64,000 nucleotides of DNA. Source: JADLAT01 sp964348795 (GTDB lineage: Bacteria; Pseudomonadota; Alphaproteobacteria; Micavibrionales; Micavibrionaceae). The stretch is taken from NCBI GenBank assembly GCA_964348795.1, contig CAYGDY010000006.1, forward strand, positions 1 through 64,000, written 5' to 3'. The translations under genes were made by a program, and so were the position numbers. Below the pieces are notes generated by a model. The model did not search any database, was not told the origin of the DNA, and saw nothing but the letters and a program-made list of their open reading frames with translations. Below are positions 42,720 through 52,000 of this stretch, piece by piece (positions within the stretch are counted from its first letter, which is position 1; every line of letters starts with the position of its first letter).

Positions 42720-44453
42720 TTATTCCGTATCGTTTGAAATACCCTGATGTTTTTCGGCCTGCGTGACCAGAGATTGTTCGATCAGTCCGGATGTCAGCAT
42801 TTCACGGCGCAGACCCGCCGCATAATGATCCCGCATCTGCATGAGGCTGATGGCCTCCATGGAGGCCATGACCCGTTCGATATTGGCGGGTTTATCGTAG
42901 AGATTGGTATAAAAATCAGAGTTTTGGTACATTTTTTTCGTCAAAATATCCATTTGCGCGTAATAGCTGGGATTTTCCCCGATCATTTCCACGATATCAT
43001 CATCCTTCATGCCAAATTCACGCATCATGGCTTTCATGTACATCCAGCCCGGATCGCCCTTTGCTTTTTTGGGAGGGGCCTTAGCCTTCATGCTGACGAG
43101 TGTGGTGAAAGAGGTATGGGCCAGACCGTTGAGGGCTATGAGCCGGCGGGCTTTCATGTAGTCGGATTTTTCGTTGTTTTGGTCTGTTTTCGGAAAAACC
43201 TTCAAAGAATCAGACCAGTAAATACTTTTGGCCAGCGCAATGATATCCTCCTCCTCGTTCGTCATGGTCTGGTCTGTGAAGTTAATATCCAGAGTATAGG
43301 GATTTTGAACGGTTCTGATAAAATCGATATCCTTGTTTGTGCGGTTTTTATCTTCAGCCCCCACTTTATCCTTCCCCTTGCTATCCTTGTGTTTGCACAG
43401 GGAATCAAGACTGGCATTGTTATCGGCAGGGTCACAGTAGGTCGAACGGTATTGTGAAAGCTTGTGATCCGTGTCACCCGATGCATTCTGGCCCGTACTG
43501 CTGTTTTGTTTGTTGGTATAGGTTTCCATCAAAATATCGTTGAGGACCATTTGATCCATATTGGCTTTGGCTTCCGTTGTGGCAAGGCTTCTGGAAAAAG
43601 AGCCAAAACGACACATCTGGTCACTGGGGTGGTAATCCTTGACGGCCTCGGCTTTCAGGCGTTGTAAATCGCGCTGGGCCTCAAGCTGTTCCTTGGCATC
43701 CAGAAAGGACCCGAAAATCTGCAGGCTCTGCATGCCTGTTGCGGAAAGCTGTTCTGCCATTTCCATGAGCGGATTGATCATGTTGTCCTTCAGGTTTTTT
43801 TTCAGCTTGGGGATATCCGCCACGGTTCCCACGAATGTAATGATGGCAGGATTTTCATTCAAGGCCGCATCGCTTTGAATATGGGCCCCGTCATAGAATG
43901 CGATTTTATATTGCACCTTTGAATCCTGACGGTTTTCGGAAGAAGCTGGCATGGTTTCCTCAAAAAAACCGGCCCAATCACTGCGCGTTTCAAGATGCGT
44001 GCCTGCCGAATCGATGTGGATTGTCTTATAGGCTTCTAGCCCTTTGCCTTCCGTGGAAAAGGTGCCGGTTTGCGTATCCAGTTTCAATGTCAGCGTGATC
44101 GGGGTGTCGTGCTGTGCGATCTGGAGTTCACACAGCAGGGGTGTTCCAAGGGATGCCGTGGTTTTTTGAACATTCAGGGGTATGGGTATATTTAAAAACC
44201 CCCGTGCGTCCGTAGAAGCTTTTCCGGCAATGGTGTCGTGCTGTTCCAAAAAGATGGAATACGAAACCTGTTTTTCCGGTTCAAATCCGCTCAGTGTGAT
44301 AGAAAAGTCCTGTTTGGGTTCCTGTGACACGCTCCAGAAAGAGGCGTGTGCTTTCGGGAGGGTCCGAGGCAAAAAAACACCGGTCCCTGTCAAGACAAGC
44401 CCCAGCAGAATCATTGAAAGCGGAAACCGTATCGTACGATATTTTTTCAACAA
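42720..44453 (-). CDS. Secreted paralogue 1 of a three-gene family, T4BSS-linked, unknown function
   Basis: This protein has 577 residues. A TTG start at 44453 (or 44450, five bases after AGG) gives a basic n-region and membrane segment, followed by a region of about 180 residues not present in the other two paralogues. The shared part has MGMQSLQIFGSFLDAKEQLEAQRDLQ-like sequence (LDAKEQLEAQ), KDYHPSDQMCRFGS, a cysteine pair around CDPADNN, NKDIDFIRTV, SYYAQMDILTKKMYQ and NSDFYTNLYDKPANIER. I do not recognise the family. It is nine bases downstream of paralogue 2, so the three form one operon. An exported location is likely. Relation to the secretion system rests on position. Confidence 0.7.
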   Translation of the reverse strand: MLKKYRTIRFPLSMILLGLVLTGTGVFLPRTLPKAHASFWSVSQEPKQDFSITLSGFEPEKQVSYSIFLEQHDTIAGKASTDARGFLNIPIPLNVQKTTASLGTPLLCELQIAQHDTPITLTLKLDTQTGTFSTEGKGLEAYKTIHIDSAGTHLETRSDWAGFFEETMPASSENRQDSKVQYKIAFYDGAHIQSDAALNENPAIITFVGTVADIPKLKKNLKDNMINPLMEMAEQLSATGMQSLQIFGSFLDAKEQLEAQRDLQRLKAEAVKDYHPSDQMCRFGSFSRSLATTEAKANMDQMVLNDILMETYTNKQNSSTGQNASGDTDHKLSQYRSTYCDPADNNASLDSLCKHKDSKGKDKVGAEDKNRTNKDIDFIRTVQNPYTLDINFTDQTMTNEEEDIIALAKSIYWSDSLKVFPKTDQNNEKSDYMKARRLIALNGLAHTSFTTLVSMKAKAPPKKAKGDPGWMYMKAMMREFGMKDDDIVEMIGENPSYYAQMDILTKKMYQNSDFYTNLYDKPANIERVMASMEAISLMQMRDHYAAGLRREMLTSGLIEQSLVTQAEKHQGISNDTE

Positions 44454-44462
44454 GGCCTCATG

Positions 44463-45809
44463 TTATTTTGATTGGGAATGGAACTGATTTTCCACATCCC
44501 CTTGTCCCTCTTGTACCGCCAGTTCCAGCAAGACGGATAAATTGGCTTCCGTGCGTAGATAGCTTTTGAACAGATCGAATTTTTGCATCAGGCCGATGGC
44601 TTGCATGGCAACGGCTTTGCGCTCCACGTTGGCAGGTTTGTCGTAGAGGTTTGTGTAAAAATCGGGGTTCTGGTAGATTTTCTTGGTGAGAATTTCCATC
44701 TGGGCGTAATAACTGGGCGGAATTTCTTTTTTCCCTTTGGTGTCGTACCCCAAAAGGCGGTCGACACTTCCGATGTCATCTTTCGTGTCCTTGTCATCGG
44801 AGACCCCGAGATCTTTTAAAATGGCCTTTAAAAAATCTCTGGAGCCTTGCGTACCGGCCATTTTCATAGAGGTGATGGCGTTGAAGGAGTTCTCGGCCAC
44901 ACTGCGCTGGGCCAGCAGGGCGCGGGAGTCCATATAATTCGCCTGATCGGCCGTCATGTCCTTTCCGGATTTGTTTTCAATGGACGTGGGTGGCTTGCTT
45001 TTGAACACATCACTGCCGTACAGATTGCTGGCCAGCGCAATAATTTCTTCCTCATTGTCCGTCAAGTTTTTGTCTGAAAAATCGGCATCGAGTGTCCACG
45101 GGAAAGACACGGTTCTCATGAAATCAATGTCTTTATTGGTCCGGTCCTTATCGGCGGCCCCGACTTTTTTGGAATCCTTTGTGTTTTGGCACATTTCGTT
45201 CAGGCCTCCGTTATTGTCGGCCGGATCACAAAACTTGTCCTTATACTGGTTGAGACGGGAATTTTTGTCGGTATCTCCCCCACCAGCCCCTACGGAATTG
45301 GCATTGCCCATTTGCCGGTCCTGGGAGCGTTGGCTCAAGACATGGGCGGCGAGTTCTGCTTTCCGTTCGGAAGCGGCAAGACTTTTGACGGTGGACCCGA
45401 ATTCGCACATGCCGGCGCTCGGATGATAATCCTTGTGGGCTCTGGCCCTGATGGTCTGGAGAAGGCGCTGGGTCTCCATCTGGTGCTTGGCATCCAGAAA
45501 AGCCCCCACGATCATGATTTGTTGCATCCCCACGGCTGTCATCTGGTTGGTCATTTGTTGCATCGCGGGGAGCATGTTTTTGGCCCAGAGTTGCGATATA
45601 ATCCATTCCTGATGGTTGGTGCGTTGTGTTGTGGTGTGCGTGTTGACCTTATCGGTGGTGATGACCCATTCATCTGTCGATTTGCCGCCAGCCTGTTCTT
45701 CACAGCTGGTACAGGCCTGTGCTGTGGGCGCCAAAACCAAAAGGCACAACAATGCCAGACAAGGCACCAGAAAAAGACGTTGTTTCATGCGCATGGAATC
45801 ATTATGCAT
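44463..45809 (-). CDS. Secreted paralogue 2 of a three-gene family, T4BSS-linked, unknown function
   Basis: This 448-residue protein has a signal peptide (LVPCLALLCLLVLAPTAQA) followed by CTSCEEQ. Shared blocks are LDAKHQMETQRLLQ, KDYHPSAGMCEFGSTVKSLA, FCDPADNNGGLNEMC, NKDIDFMRTVSFPWTLDADF, SYYAQMEILTKKIYQNPDFYTNLYDKPANVERKA. Its ATG directly follows the TAA of paralogue 3 (TAA|ATG), which implies translational coupling. The repeated cysteines suggest disulfides in the periplasm or outside. I do not recognise the family. Confidence 0.72.
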   Translation of the reverse strand: MHNDSMRMKQRLFLVPCLALLCLLVLAPTAQACTSCEEQAGGKSTDEWVITTDKVNTHTTTQRTNHQEWIISQLWAKNMLPAMQQMTNQMTAVGMQQIMIVGAFLDAKHQMETQRLLQTIRARAHKDYHPSAGMCEFGSTVKSLAASERKAELAAHVLSQRSQDRQMGNANSVGAGGGDTDKNSRLNQYKDKFCDPADNNGGLNEMCQNTKDSKKVGAADKDRTNKDIDFMRTVSFPWTLDADFSDKNLTDNEEEIIALASNLYGSDVFKSKPPTSIENKSGKDMTADQANYMDSRALLAQRSVAENSFNAITSMKMAGTQGSRDFLKAILKDLGVSDDKDTKDDIGSVDRLLGYDTKGKKEIPPSYYAQMEILTKKIYQNPDFYTNLYDKPANVERKAVAMQAIGLMQKFDLFKSYLRTEANLSVLLELAVQEGQGDVENQFHSQSK

Positions 45810-47225
45810 TTATTGGTTCCCGAGGTTTTTGTTGGTATCCTTGAAACTCTTGTTCAGTTTGGAAGACAGCAGAACGGACAGAGACATTTCCTGCCGGAGC
45901 TGGCTTTCATAAATTTCGCGGTCCAGCATCAATTCAATGGCTTTCAGGGCCGCGCTTTTGCGTTTGACGTTGGCGGGCGTGTCGTAAAGATTGGCATAAA
46001 AGCCCGGGCTTTGGTAAATTTTCTTGGCCAAAATTTCAAGCTGGGCGTAATAGCTGGGGTCTGCGGTTGAGTCCCCTTTGGCCTGTCCCAGATATTCTTT
46101 GACTTCCCCATCGGGAATCCCGAGATCCTTGAGGACTGCGCCTAGATATTTATAGGTTTCGGTTGAACCCGCCCCTTCATCGAAATCTCCACCGGCCGAG
46201 CCCGCACTTTTCATGGCCACAATGGCGTTAAACGAATTTTCGGCAACACTGCGCTTGGCGGCGGATGACCGGAGGGACTCGTACATGTGGTCCTTGTCCT
46301 TGTCCCCGATGTTTGATTCGCTGATTTCCCGAAACATCACGTTATGACCGTACAGATTATTTCCAAGGGCCATGACATCCAGCCCGTCGGGCGGATTGGT
46401 GTTGAAAGTCGAAAAAGGCCAGGCAAAATCAATTGTTCTGCGGTTTTCCACAAGACGGGTATAATCAATGTCGATATTGGTCCGGTTCGGGTCTTTTTTT
46501 ACACCGGCTTTGGGGTCTTCCTTGCAGACGGAGGTGAGCCCTGTATCGGCCTTCCCCTTTTCCCAGTTATTGTCCTGTGGGTCGCAGTAGGCGCTGGTAA
46601 ACAGGCCCCACCGGTTGCTTTTATCATTGCTGGAATCCCGTGCCCCGCCCATATTGACCTGTCCCAGATGACGCGCCTGCTGGCGGCGGCTCATGGCCAG
46701 TGCATTGTACCGTGCCAAGGCCTCGGAGTGTGCCAGACTGCGGACATTGGTTCCAAAAGTACAAAAACTGCCGCTGGGCTGGTAGTCCTTGTGGGCCTGA
46801 ACCTGCAGTTCCTGAAAGAGTCTCTGGGTTTCCAGCTGATGTTTGGCGTCGATGAACATCCCGATGATGCCGGCCTGTTGCAGAGTAGCGGTCGAGAGTT
46901 GCTCGGTCATTTGTTGCTGGGCGGGGATCACTTGTTCCTTTAAAAAGGTCGTGGTCATCCATTCCCGCAGAGCTCTGAATTCATCTGTGGTATGGGTATT
47001 GATGTCCTTGCGGCCCTGTACATGATTGTTATGAATGATTGTTTTGGCCGAATTTGTATCGCCGGGCCAGCACCCTTCGCAACCACATCCGGCAAAGGCA
47101 GAAGAAGCCATTGAAAAATAAAAAGAAAGCGTTAAAAAAACGGCCAGAAACCGGAAGGCCTTATAAGATTTTACAGTTTTTGTACAAGAGGCTTTATCCA
47201 TCATGCGTGTCTTTTTACAGTTCAT
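45810..47225 (-). CDS. Secreted paralogue 3 of a three-gene family, T4BSS-linked, unknown function
   Basis: The first gene of the operon encodes 471 residues with a hydrophobic leader (FLAVFLTLSFYFSMASSAFA) and then a cysteine cluster GCGCEGCWPGD. Shared blocks are IGMFIDAKHQLETQRLFQELQVQAHKDYQ, CTFGTNVRSLAHSE, AYCDPQDNN, NIDIDYTRLV and SYYAQLEILAKKIYQSPGFYANLYDTPANVKRKS. Starts at 47225 and 47204 are both possible. It is divergent from dotI, 212 bases away, with an AT-rich gap between. The family is unknown to me. It may be a structural or adhesive product of the secretion system. Confidence 0.7.
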   Translation of the reverse strand: MNCKKTRMMDKASCTKTVKSYKAFRFLAVFLTLSFYFSMASSAFAGCGCEGCWPGDTNSAKTIIHNNHVQGRKDINTHTTDEFRALREWMTTTFLKEQVIPAQQQMTEQLSTATLQQAGIIGMFIDAKHQLETQRLFQELQVQAHKDYQPSGSFCTFGTNVRSLAHSEALARYNALAMSRRQQARHLGQVNMGGARDSSNDKSNRWGLFTSAYCDPQDNNWEKGKADTGLTSVCKEDPKAGVKKDPNRTNIDIDYTRLVENRRTIDFAWPFSTFNTNPPDGLDVMALGNNLYGHNVMFREISESNIGDKDKDHMYESLRSSAAKRSVAENSFNAIVAMKSAGSAGGDFDEGAGSTETYKYLGAVLKDLGIPDGEVKEYLGQAKGDSTADPSYYAQLEILAKKIYQSPGFYANLYDTPANVKRKSAALKAIELMLDREIYESQLRQEMSLSVLLSSKLNKSFKDTNKNLGNQ

Positions 47226-47359
47226 GGCCTAACAAATCTTAATTTTACTCAATAACATATAAAATTATATCAAAATACCCGCTCCTACCATCATATCATA
47301 TATTTTTAGAAAAACGCACGTTTCAAAATTTAAAAATGAAAAAGTTTGCAATTGAGAGG

Positions 47360-47386
47360 TTGAGTCTGTTGTGATTTTCATACAAT
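47360..47386 (+). promoter_or_regulatory. Possible promoter for dotI
   Basis: In the AT-rich divergent gap, TTGAGT (47360-47365) and TACAAT (47381-47386) are separated by 15 bases and lie 51 bases before the dotI start. The spacing is shorter than ideal. A GANTC site (GAGTC, 47362-47366) overlaps the -35. Weak evidence. Confidence 0.3.
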
Positions 47387-47437
47387 ATGGGAGTTCTATG
47401 ATTTTGTTTTCATCATATAGCGGATGCGCAAGGCAAG

Positions 47438-48136
47438 ATGGTTGTTAAACTGAAGAAGAAAAATCCAGGCGCTGAAGCTGTGGCCACACAGGACAATGCG
47501 GCGGTGGACATCGAGGATACGGGTTTGGCGCGGGTGGTTGTCCGGAACGAGTTCTATCGGGACGGATATCGCAGTCTTTTGCGCTTGTGCCTGTTGCAGG
47601 GGGCTATCATTCTGGGGTTGCTGGGAGCCATGTATTTTGTGATCGAGGTTCATCAGCCCGAAAATCGCTATTTTGCCACGACGGAAGATGGGCGCCTTGT
47701 TCCTATGGTGCCGTTGAACGAGCCCAATTTGAGTGCGCCGGCTTTGATGTCCTGGACCGCGCAGGCCGCTACGGAGGTCATGACCTTTGGTTTCAATGAT
47801 TATCGTCGCCGGTTGCAGGAATCGTCACGAAACTTTACGCGTCGGGGATGGGAGAGCTTTACGCAGGCGCTCCAAAAATCCCGTATTATAGAAATGGTTG
47901 AGGTCAATCAACAGGTTGTGACGGCCGTTCCGCTGGGGGCCCCCATTATCAAGTCGGAAGGCTTGGTGACGGGGCGGTATCAGTGGGAAGTCGAGTTGCC
48001 TTTGGCGCTCACCTATCAGGCGGGTTCGCGGACAAGAACGGATAACCTGCTCGTCCGGCTTATTGTTGTACGGGTGCCTCGTCTGGAGAGTGCCAACGGT
48101 GTGGGGATTGAACAGTGGATTTCAGAATCGCGATAG
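47438..48136 (+). CDS. dotI: Type IVB secretion protein DotI (IcmL)
   Basis: DotI is an inner-membrane protein with a VirB8-like periplasmic domain. The 232-residue protein has one membrane segment (LLRLCLLQGAIILGLLGAMYFVI, near residues 48-70). After it come EPNLSAPALMSWTAQAATEVMTFGFNDYRRRLQESSRNFTRRGWESFTQAL and VELPLALTYQAGSRTRTDNLLVRLIVVRVP, which match the family closely. It heads the run dotI-dotH-dotG-dotF, as icmL-icmK-icmE-icmG do in Legionella. Confidence 0.92.
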   Translation: MVVKLKKKNPGAEAVATQDNAAVDIEDTGLARVVVRNEFYRDGYRSLLRLCLLQGAIILGLLGAMYFVIEVHQPENRYFATTEDGRLVPMVPLNEPNLSAPALMSWTAQAATEVMTFGFNDYRRRLQESSRNFTRRGWESFTQALQKSRIIEMVEVNQQVVTAVPLGAPIIKSEGLVTGRYQWEVELPLALTYQAGSRTRTDNLLVRLIVVRVPRLESANGVGIEQWISESR

Positions 48137-48264
48137 GACAGGACGCAGGTTTGTAACAAGATATGTGTGTTCTTTTAAAATTTTATCATTTACGGCGTGA
48201 CAGTTTTTTTTGTAGAGGCTATTCTGGCCGCAAGTTCTTCGGCTATGCCAAACTACTTTTGTGA

Positions 48265-49380
48265 ATGAGTGCTTTAAAGATTATGAATCGGATTTTTGGT
48301 AAAATTGCCTTCGGAATTCTTTTCCTTGCCTGTATGGGTTGTGTTTCGAGTGTTTGGGCGCAGAAGCCCGAGTTGCCTGGTGCGGAAGTCGACAGTGCCA
48401 TGGAACAGCTTGACCAGACAATGAAAAAGCAACCGGAGGGGGAAGAGGCGGCTTCGGAGCCGGAGGAGCCGGCGTTGCCTTCCACGAATGCCCTGCCGGC
48501 TGGGCCAAATCAGGCGTTTAGTTTTGACGATGACGAGTTCAAATTTGAAAAATCCAGTGCGGAAATAGAAGAAGAAACCCGAAAGCAAGCCTTTGATGCC
48601 GCCCTGCAAGGGCTTTTGCCATTGCGTCCCGAAGAAATCCGGACGTTGCTGGAGCGGTATGACCGGACGCAAGAATCCGTTCAGCTTCCGGTGCGGCCTG
48701 TTCCCAAGCCCGAGGTGGTGGTACAAAATATCAGTTTGGACCCGGGTGCGAAGCCTGCGGTTGTCAAGCTGGCCTACGGGCAGGTCACCACGGTCACATT
48801 TCTGGATATAACCGGCGCGCCTTGGCCTGTTCAGGATATCAGCTGGGCCGGAAATTTTGAGGTCATCAATGTGGTCCAGTCTGCCAATTCCTTTATGCAT
48901 ATGTTTCGTATCTCTCCCCAATCGGAGTATGCTTACGGGAACATGTCCATAACGCTTCTGGGCTTGCAGACGCCGGTTATTATTACTTTGGAAACGAACA
49001 GGGATATGGTGCATTACCGCTTTGACGCTATTGTGCCGGAGTATGGTCCTCTTGCGCAGGCGCCTATTATCAATCCCGGGGTTACCACAACAGCCGGAAA
49101 CAAGGATTTGTCTTCCGTCCTTGAAGGGGCGCCGCCCGAGGGCGCTGTCAGGCTGGGCGTATCCGGCGTGGACGGGCGGACCTCGGCTTACCGTTACAAC
49201 AATCAAGTTTTTGTACGAACCCCTTTAACGCTTTTGTCTCCTGGGTGGAGTAATTCTGCGGCTTCGGCCGACGGAACGCATGTTTATGAAATCAGCGATG
49301 CGCCGGTTCTGCTCTTGTCCGATAAGGGGCAGATGGTCAGGGCCAAGCTTTCAGACCGAGAGGATCTTCTGGATGAGTGA
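48265..49380 (+). CDS. dotH: Type IVB secretion outer-membrane protein DotH (IcmK)
   Basis: DotH forms the outer-membrane ring of the Dot/Icm core with DotC, DotD and DotG. The protein has up to 371 residues. A signal peptide is present (ILFLACMGCVSSVWA), whose ATG could be 48265 or the nearer 48283. An acidic Glu-rich region precedes the domain LRPEEIRTLLERYDRTQESVQLPVRPVPKP. The core (PAVVKLAYGQVTTVTFLDITGAPWPVQDISW) and VVLTL-type strands to the end LLSDKGQMVRAKLSDREDLLDE match IcmK. Its stop overlaps the dotG start (ATGAGTGA). Confidence 0.94.
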   Translation: MSALKIMNRIFGKIAFGILFLACMGCVSSVWAQKPELPGAEVDSAMEQLDQTMKKQPEGEEAASEPEEPALPSTNALPAGPNQAFSFDDDEFKFEKSSAEIEEETRKQAFDAALQGLLPLRPEEIRTLLERYDRTQESVQLPVRPVPKPEVVVQNISLDPGAKPAVVKLAYGQVTTVTFLDITGAPWPVQDISWAGNFEVINVVQSANSFMHMFRISPQSEYAYGNMSITLLGLQTPVIITLETNRDMVHYRFDAIVPEYGPLAQAPIINPGVTTTAGNKDLSSVLEGAPPEGAVRLGVSGVDGRTSAYRYNNQVFVRTPLTLLSPGWSNSAASADGTHVYEISDAPVLLLSDKGQMVRAKLSDREDLLDE

Positions 49381-50770
49381 CGATCTTGATAACAATCTGG
49401 ATTTCGATGGCAGTTTCGATGAATTTGCGAAGAAAGGAAATTCGCTCGGTGATCTGTGGCGTTCCAATCCGATGGTCAAAATCGGGGTTGTTGTGGTTGT
49501 GGCTGTTGTGGTCTTTGCCCTGATCATGGTTTTTGGCGGGCAAGGAAAGGAAACCTCTCAGTCATCCCTGCATGAGGCGACAGATGTCACGTCTGCACCT
49601 GGTACGGAAGAGGCTTCTCCGGCCTATGTTCAGGCTGTCGAGGAAGTCAATGCGGCGCGTGTGGAGGAGGCGATCAAAGAGGGGACCAGTGCTCTGCCTG
49701 TCCCGATCGAACCCCCTGTCGGTGTGATCAGTACCCCCGAACAAACGGAAGAAACTGAAGATCCTTTGGAAAGATGGCGGCGGTTGCAGGAAGAGCGCTT
49801 GCAAAAGGAGGTGCAACAGCGTCAGGAAGTTGCGCCCGATACAGAAGTTGAAGATACGGCTAAGGCCGAGGCTATTGCGGCGCTGGCCGGAACGATGTCG
49901 ACCCAGATGACCTCTATTCTGGCCAACAATACGCAGACAACATTGAATACACTTAATCTGACAGATTCCGAGTTTCTTGTGAAGTTGCATGCCGTCCAAC
50001 AGGCTGAACAAAAAGATATTTCGGGGAGCGACCTTACAGAAGGCGATGGCACGGGAGAGGTTTTGTTTCCGGCAGGAGAGGTTGTGTATGCCCAGATTTT
50101 GACCGAGGCCAATACTGATGTGCCAGGGCCTGTATTGGGTGAAATCATGTCGGGTCCTTTTCGGGGAAGCCGTATTTTAGGCACGTTTGAAGAAAACAAT
50201 GAACTCATAACCCTGAACTTTGATACCATGATCTTAAATGGTGAAACGATCAGTATTGATGCTGTGGCGCTGGATCCTGATACAACGCTCGCGGGGATGG
50301 CGACGGATGTCGATCATCATTACCTTCAAAAAATTGTTTTGCCTGCCGCTTCGGCGTTTGTGGAGGGCTTGTCGGAAGCCATTTCCGAGTCAGGGTTGAC
50401 AACGGTTACGATCTCGGGCCAGACGGGAACAACCACAACGGAAACACAAGGGGAAACCTCCGACAAGCAGGAGTTTGCCAGCGGGATAGAAGAAGCGGCG
50501 GGAAAAGTCACGGAAATAATAGACGAGATGGCTGATGATGCCGAGACAACAGTGATTATTCGGGCTGGAACACCTTTTGGGCTCTTGTTTATCGAACCTG
50601 TTGTGAAGACCGAAACAGGACAGGTTTCCGATATTCCCGCAGACATCGGGATCGTGCCTGCTACGAGCAGTAGCGCGGGTTTTGAGGCTCCTACCAAAAA
50701 AACATCAAAACATGTCTTTTCTTCTCCGGTTTATTATAATATGCCTTCCCAGAAGAAGAATAAACCTTAG
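49373..50770 (+). CDS. dotG: Type IVB secretion protein DotG (IcmE), short form
   Basis: DotG is the VirB10-like protein that spans the periplasm and forms the channel centre. This protein has 465 residues from the ATG at 49373. One membrane segment (VVVVAVVVFALIMVFGG) follows a short cytosolic start. After a Glu/Gln-rich linker comes the conserved VirB10-type C-terminal domain (TGEVLFPAGEVVYAQILTEANTDVPGPVLGEIMSGPFRGSRILG). Legionella DotG is over 1000 residues because of a long repeat stretch, which is absent here. The start overlaps dotH by eight bases. Confidence 0.94.
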   Translation: MSDDLDNNLDFDGSFDEFAKKGNSLGDLWRSNPMVKIGVVVVVAVVVFALIMVFGGQGKETSQSSLHEATDVTSAPGTEEASPAYVQAVEEVNAARVEEAIKEGTSALPVPIEPPVGVISTPEQTEETEDPLERWRRLQEERLQKEVQQRQEVAPDTEVEDTAKAEAIAALAGTMSTQMTSILANNTQTTLNTLNLTDSEFLVKLHAVQQAEQKDISGSDLTEGDGTGEVLFPAGEVVYAQILTEANTDVPGPVLGEIMSGPFRGSRILGTFEENNELITLNFDTMILNGETISIDAVALDPDTTLAGMATDVDHHYLQKIVLPAASAFVEGLSEAISESGLTTVTISGQTGTTTTETQGETSDKQEFASGIEEAAGKVTEIIDEMADDAETTVIIRAGTPFGLLFIEPVVKTETGQVSDIPADIGIVPATSSSAGFEAPTKKTSKHVFSSPVYYNMPSQKKNKP

Positions 50771-50785
50771 TACGGAGCGACTGCC

Positions 50786-52000
50786 ATGCAGGATGACAAA
50801 GAAAATCAGGACGACTTCGAATATGATGATTTCGAGGACGAGGCGGAGCTGGAAGAAGTCTGGGATGATTTGACAGAGGAAAAGGCCAGCGCGGAGGATT
50901 CTGCCGAAGAAGATCTTTCTGCGCCTGTTGTGGATCGCAAGAAAACATTCATACAAAAAAACTTCAATATGATTATTGTTGCGGTTGCGGTTCTGGCGGC
51001 TTTGAGTGTTGTCTTTTCCATGTTGGGTGGTGGTGCAAAAACACCGTCGGTTCCTGAAAGTTTAAATACGCAGACGGCGCAGGAAGGCAATGTATTGCCG
51101 CCGGCCACGGGGACTGTTGTGAGTGACCTGCAAGCCGGCGAGCCCCCGATGCCAGCCCCTATGGAAGGTCCTGCGCCAGAGGACAATGCGGGGCAGGCCC
51201 TTTCCCCAGAGAAATCTGTCGATACGGTTTTGACGCCCATGCCGGAAGACGGGTTCCCAGAAGAGACTCCGGCCTCCGAGGGTGTGATTGAAAAGCCCGC
51301 TTCTGAGGCCATGAATTCTGAAAAAGAGAGCACGCCGGCTCTGGAGCGCCCTTCAGCCCCCCCCCCTCTTGCGCTGGCTCCGTCCCAGGAGGGCTCTGCC
51401 TCACAGGATAACGCTGTCGCAGTCCTTGAAGCGCTTCCCTCGGAGGCGCTCGTCATAGAGACTCCTGCCGAATCCAAAGAGAGCCCTGCGCCTGAAAAGC
51501 AGGCTGTTGAAAATCCTCAAAGGTCAGATCTCGAGGACACCTTGTTGCCTCCCGAAGAAAAAATACCGGAGGAGACGCTGTTGCCGGTGCCACAAAAGGG
51601 ACCGCCTCCGGAGACCCAGAAGATCCCTGCGGAATCCCCTCAACAGCCCCTTGTGGAAGAGGCCGGCGGGAAGACGGAAAAGCCAGCGGTTTCTGATTCC
51701 TCACAACAAAAGCCTGTCACACCGGAACCCAAAAAAGAGCTGGCAGAAGCGCCTGCTGTGTCGCAGGAAATAAAATCAAAACCAAAAGGGCTGGCCAAGA
51801 GTGAAGCAATCAAGCCGGCTGTCCGCTGGGTGCTTCGTTCAGCCCAGAATGGCCGGGCCGTGATTGCCCCGCAGGGGTCTCATGACTTGCAGAATGTTTC
51901 TGTCGGGGATTCTGTGAAGGGGCTGGGCCGGATCCTTTCCATTCAAAAGGAGAATGGTTTGTGGGTTCTGAGAGGGACAAAAGGGACCCTCACGCAATAG
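50786..52000 (+). CDS. dotF: Type IVB secretion protein DotF (IcmG)-like
   Basis: The 404-residue protein has an acidic cytosolic start (residues 1-50, mostly Asp/Glu), one membrane segment (MIIVAVAVLAALSVVFSMLGG) and about 250 Pro/Glu/Ala-rich residues. A C-terminal domain starts WVLRSAQNGRAVIAPQGSHD and continues VGDSVKGLGRILSIQKENGLWVL. That end resembles the IcmG/TraP C-terminal beta domain. Its place after dotG matches icmG. The low-complexity linker is longer than in Legionella. The call rests more on position and layout than on sequence similarity. Confidence 0.72.
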   Translation: MQDDKENQDDFEYDDFEDEAELEEVWDDLTEEKASAEDSAEEDLSAPVVDRKKTFIQKNFNMIIVAVAVLAALSVVFSMLGGGAKTPSVPESLNTQTAQEGNVLPPATGTVVSDLQAGEPPMPAPMEGPAPEDNAGQALSPEKSVDTVLTPMPEDGFPEETPASEGVIEKPASEAMNSEKESTPALERPSAPPPLALAPSQEGSASQDNAVAVLEALPSEALVIETPAESKESPAPEKQAVENPQRSDLEDTLLPPEEKIPEETLLPVPQKGPPPETQKIPAESPQQPLVEEAGGKTEKPAVSDSSQQKPVTPEPKKELAEAPAVSQEIKSKPKGLAKSEAIKPAVRWVLRSAQNGRAVIAPQGSHDLQNVSVGDSVKGLGRILSIQKENGLWVLRGTKGTLTQ

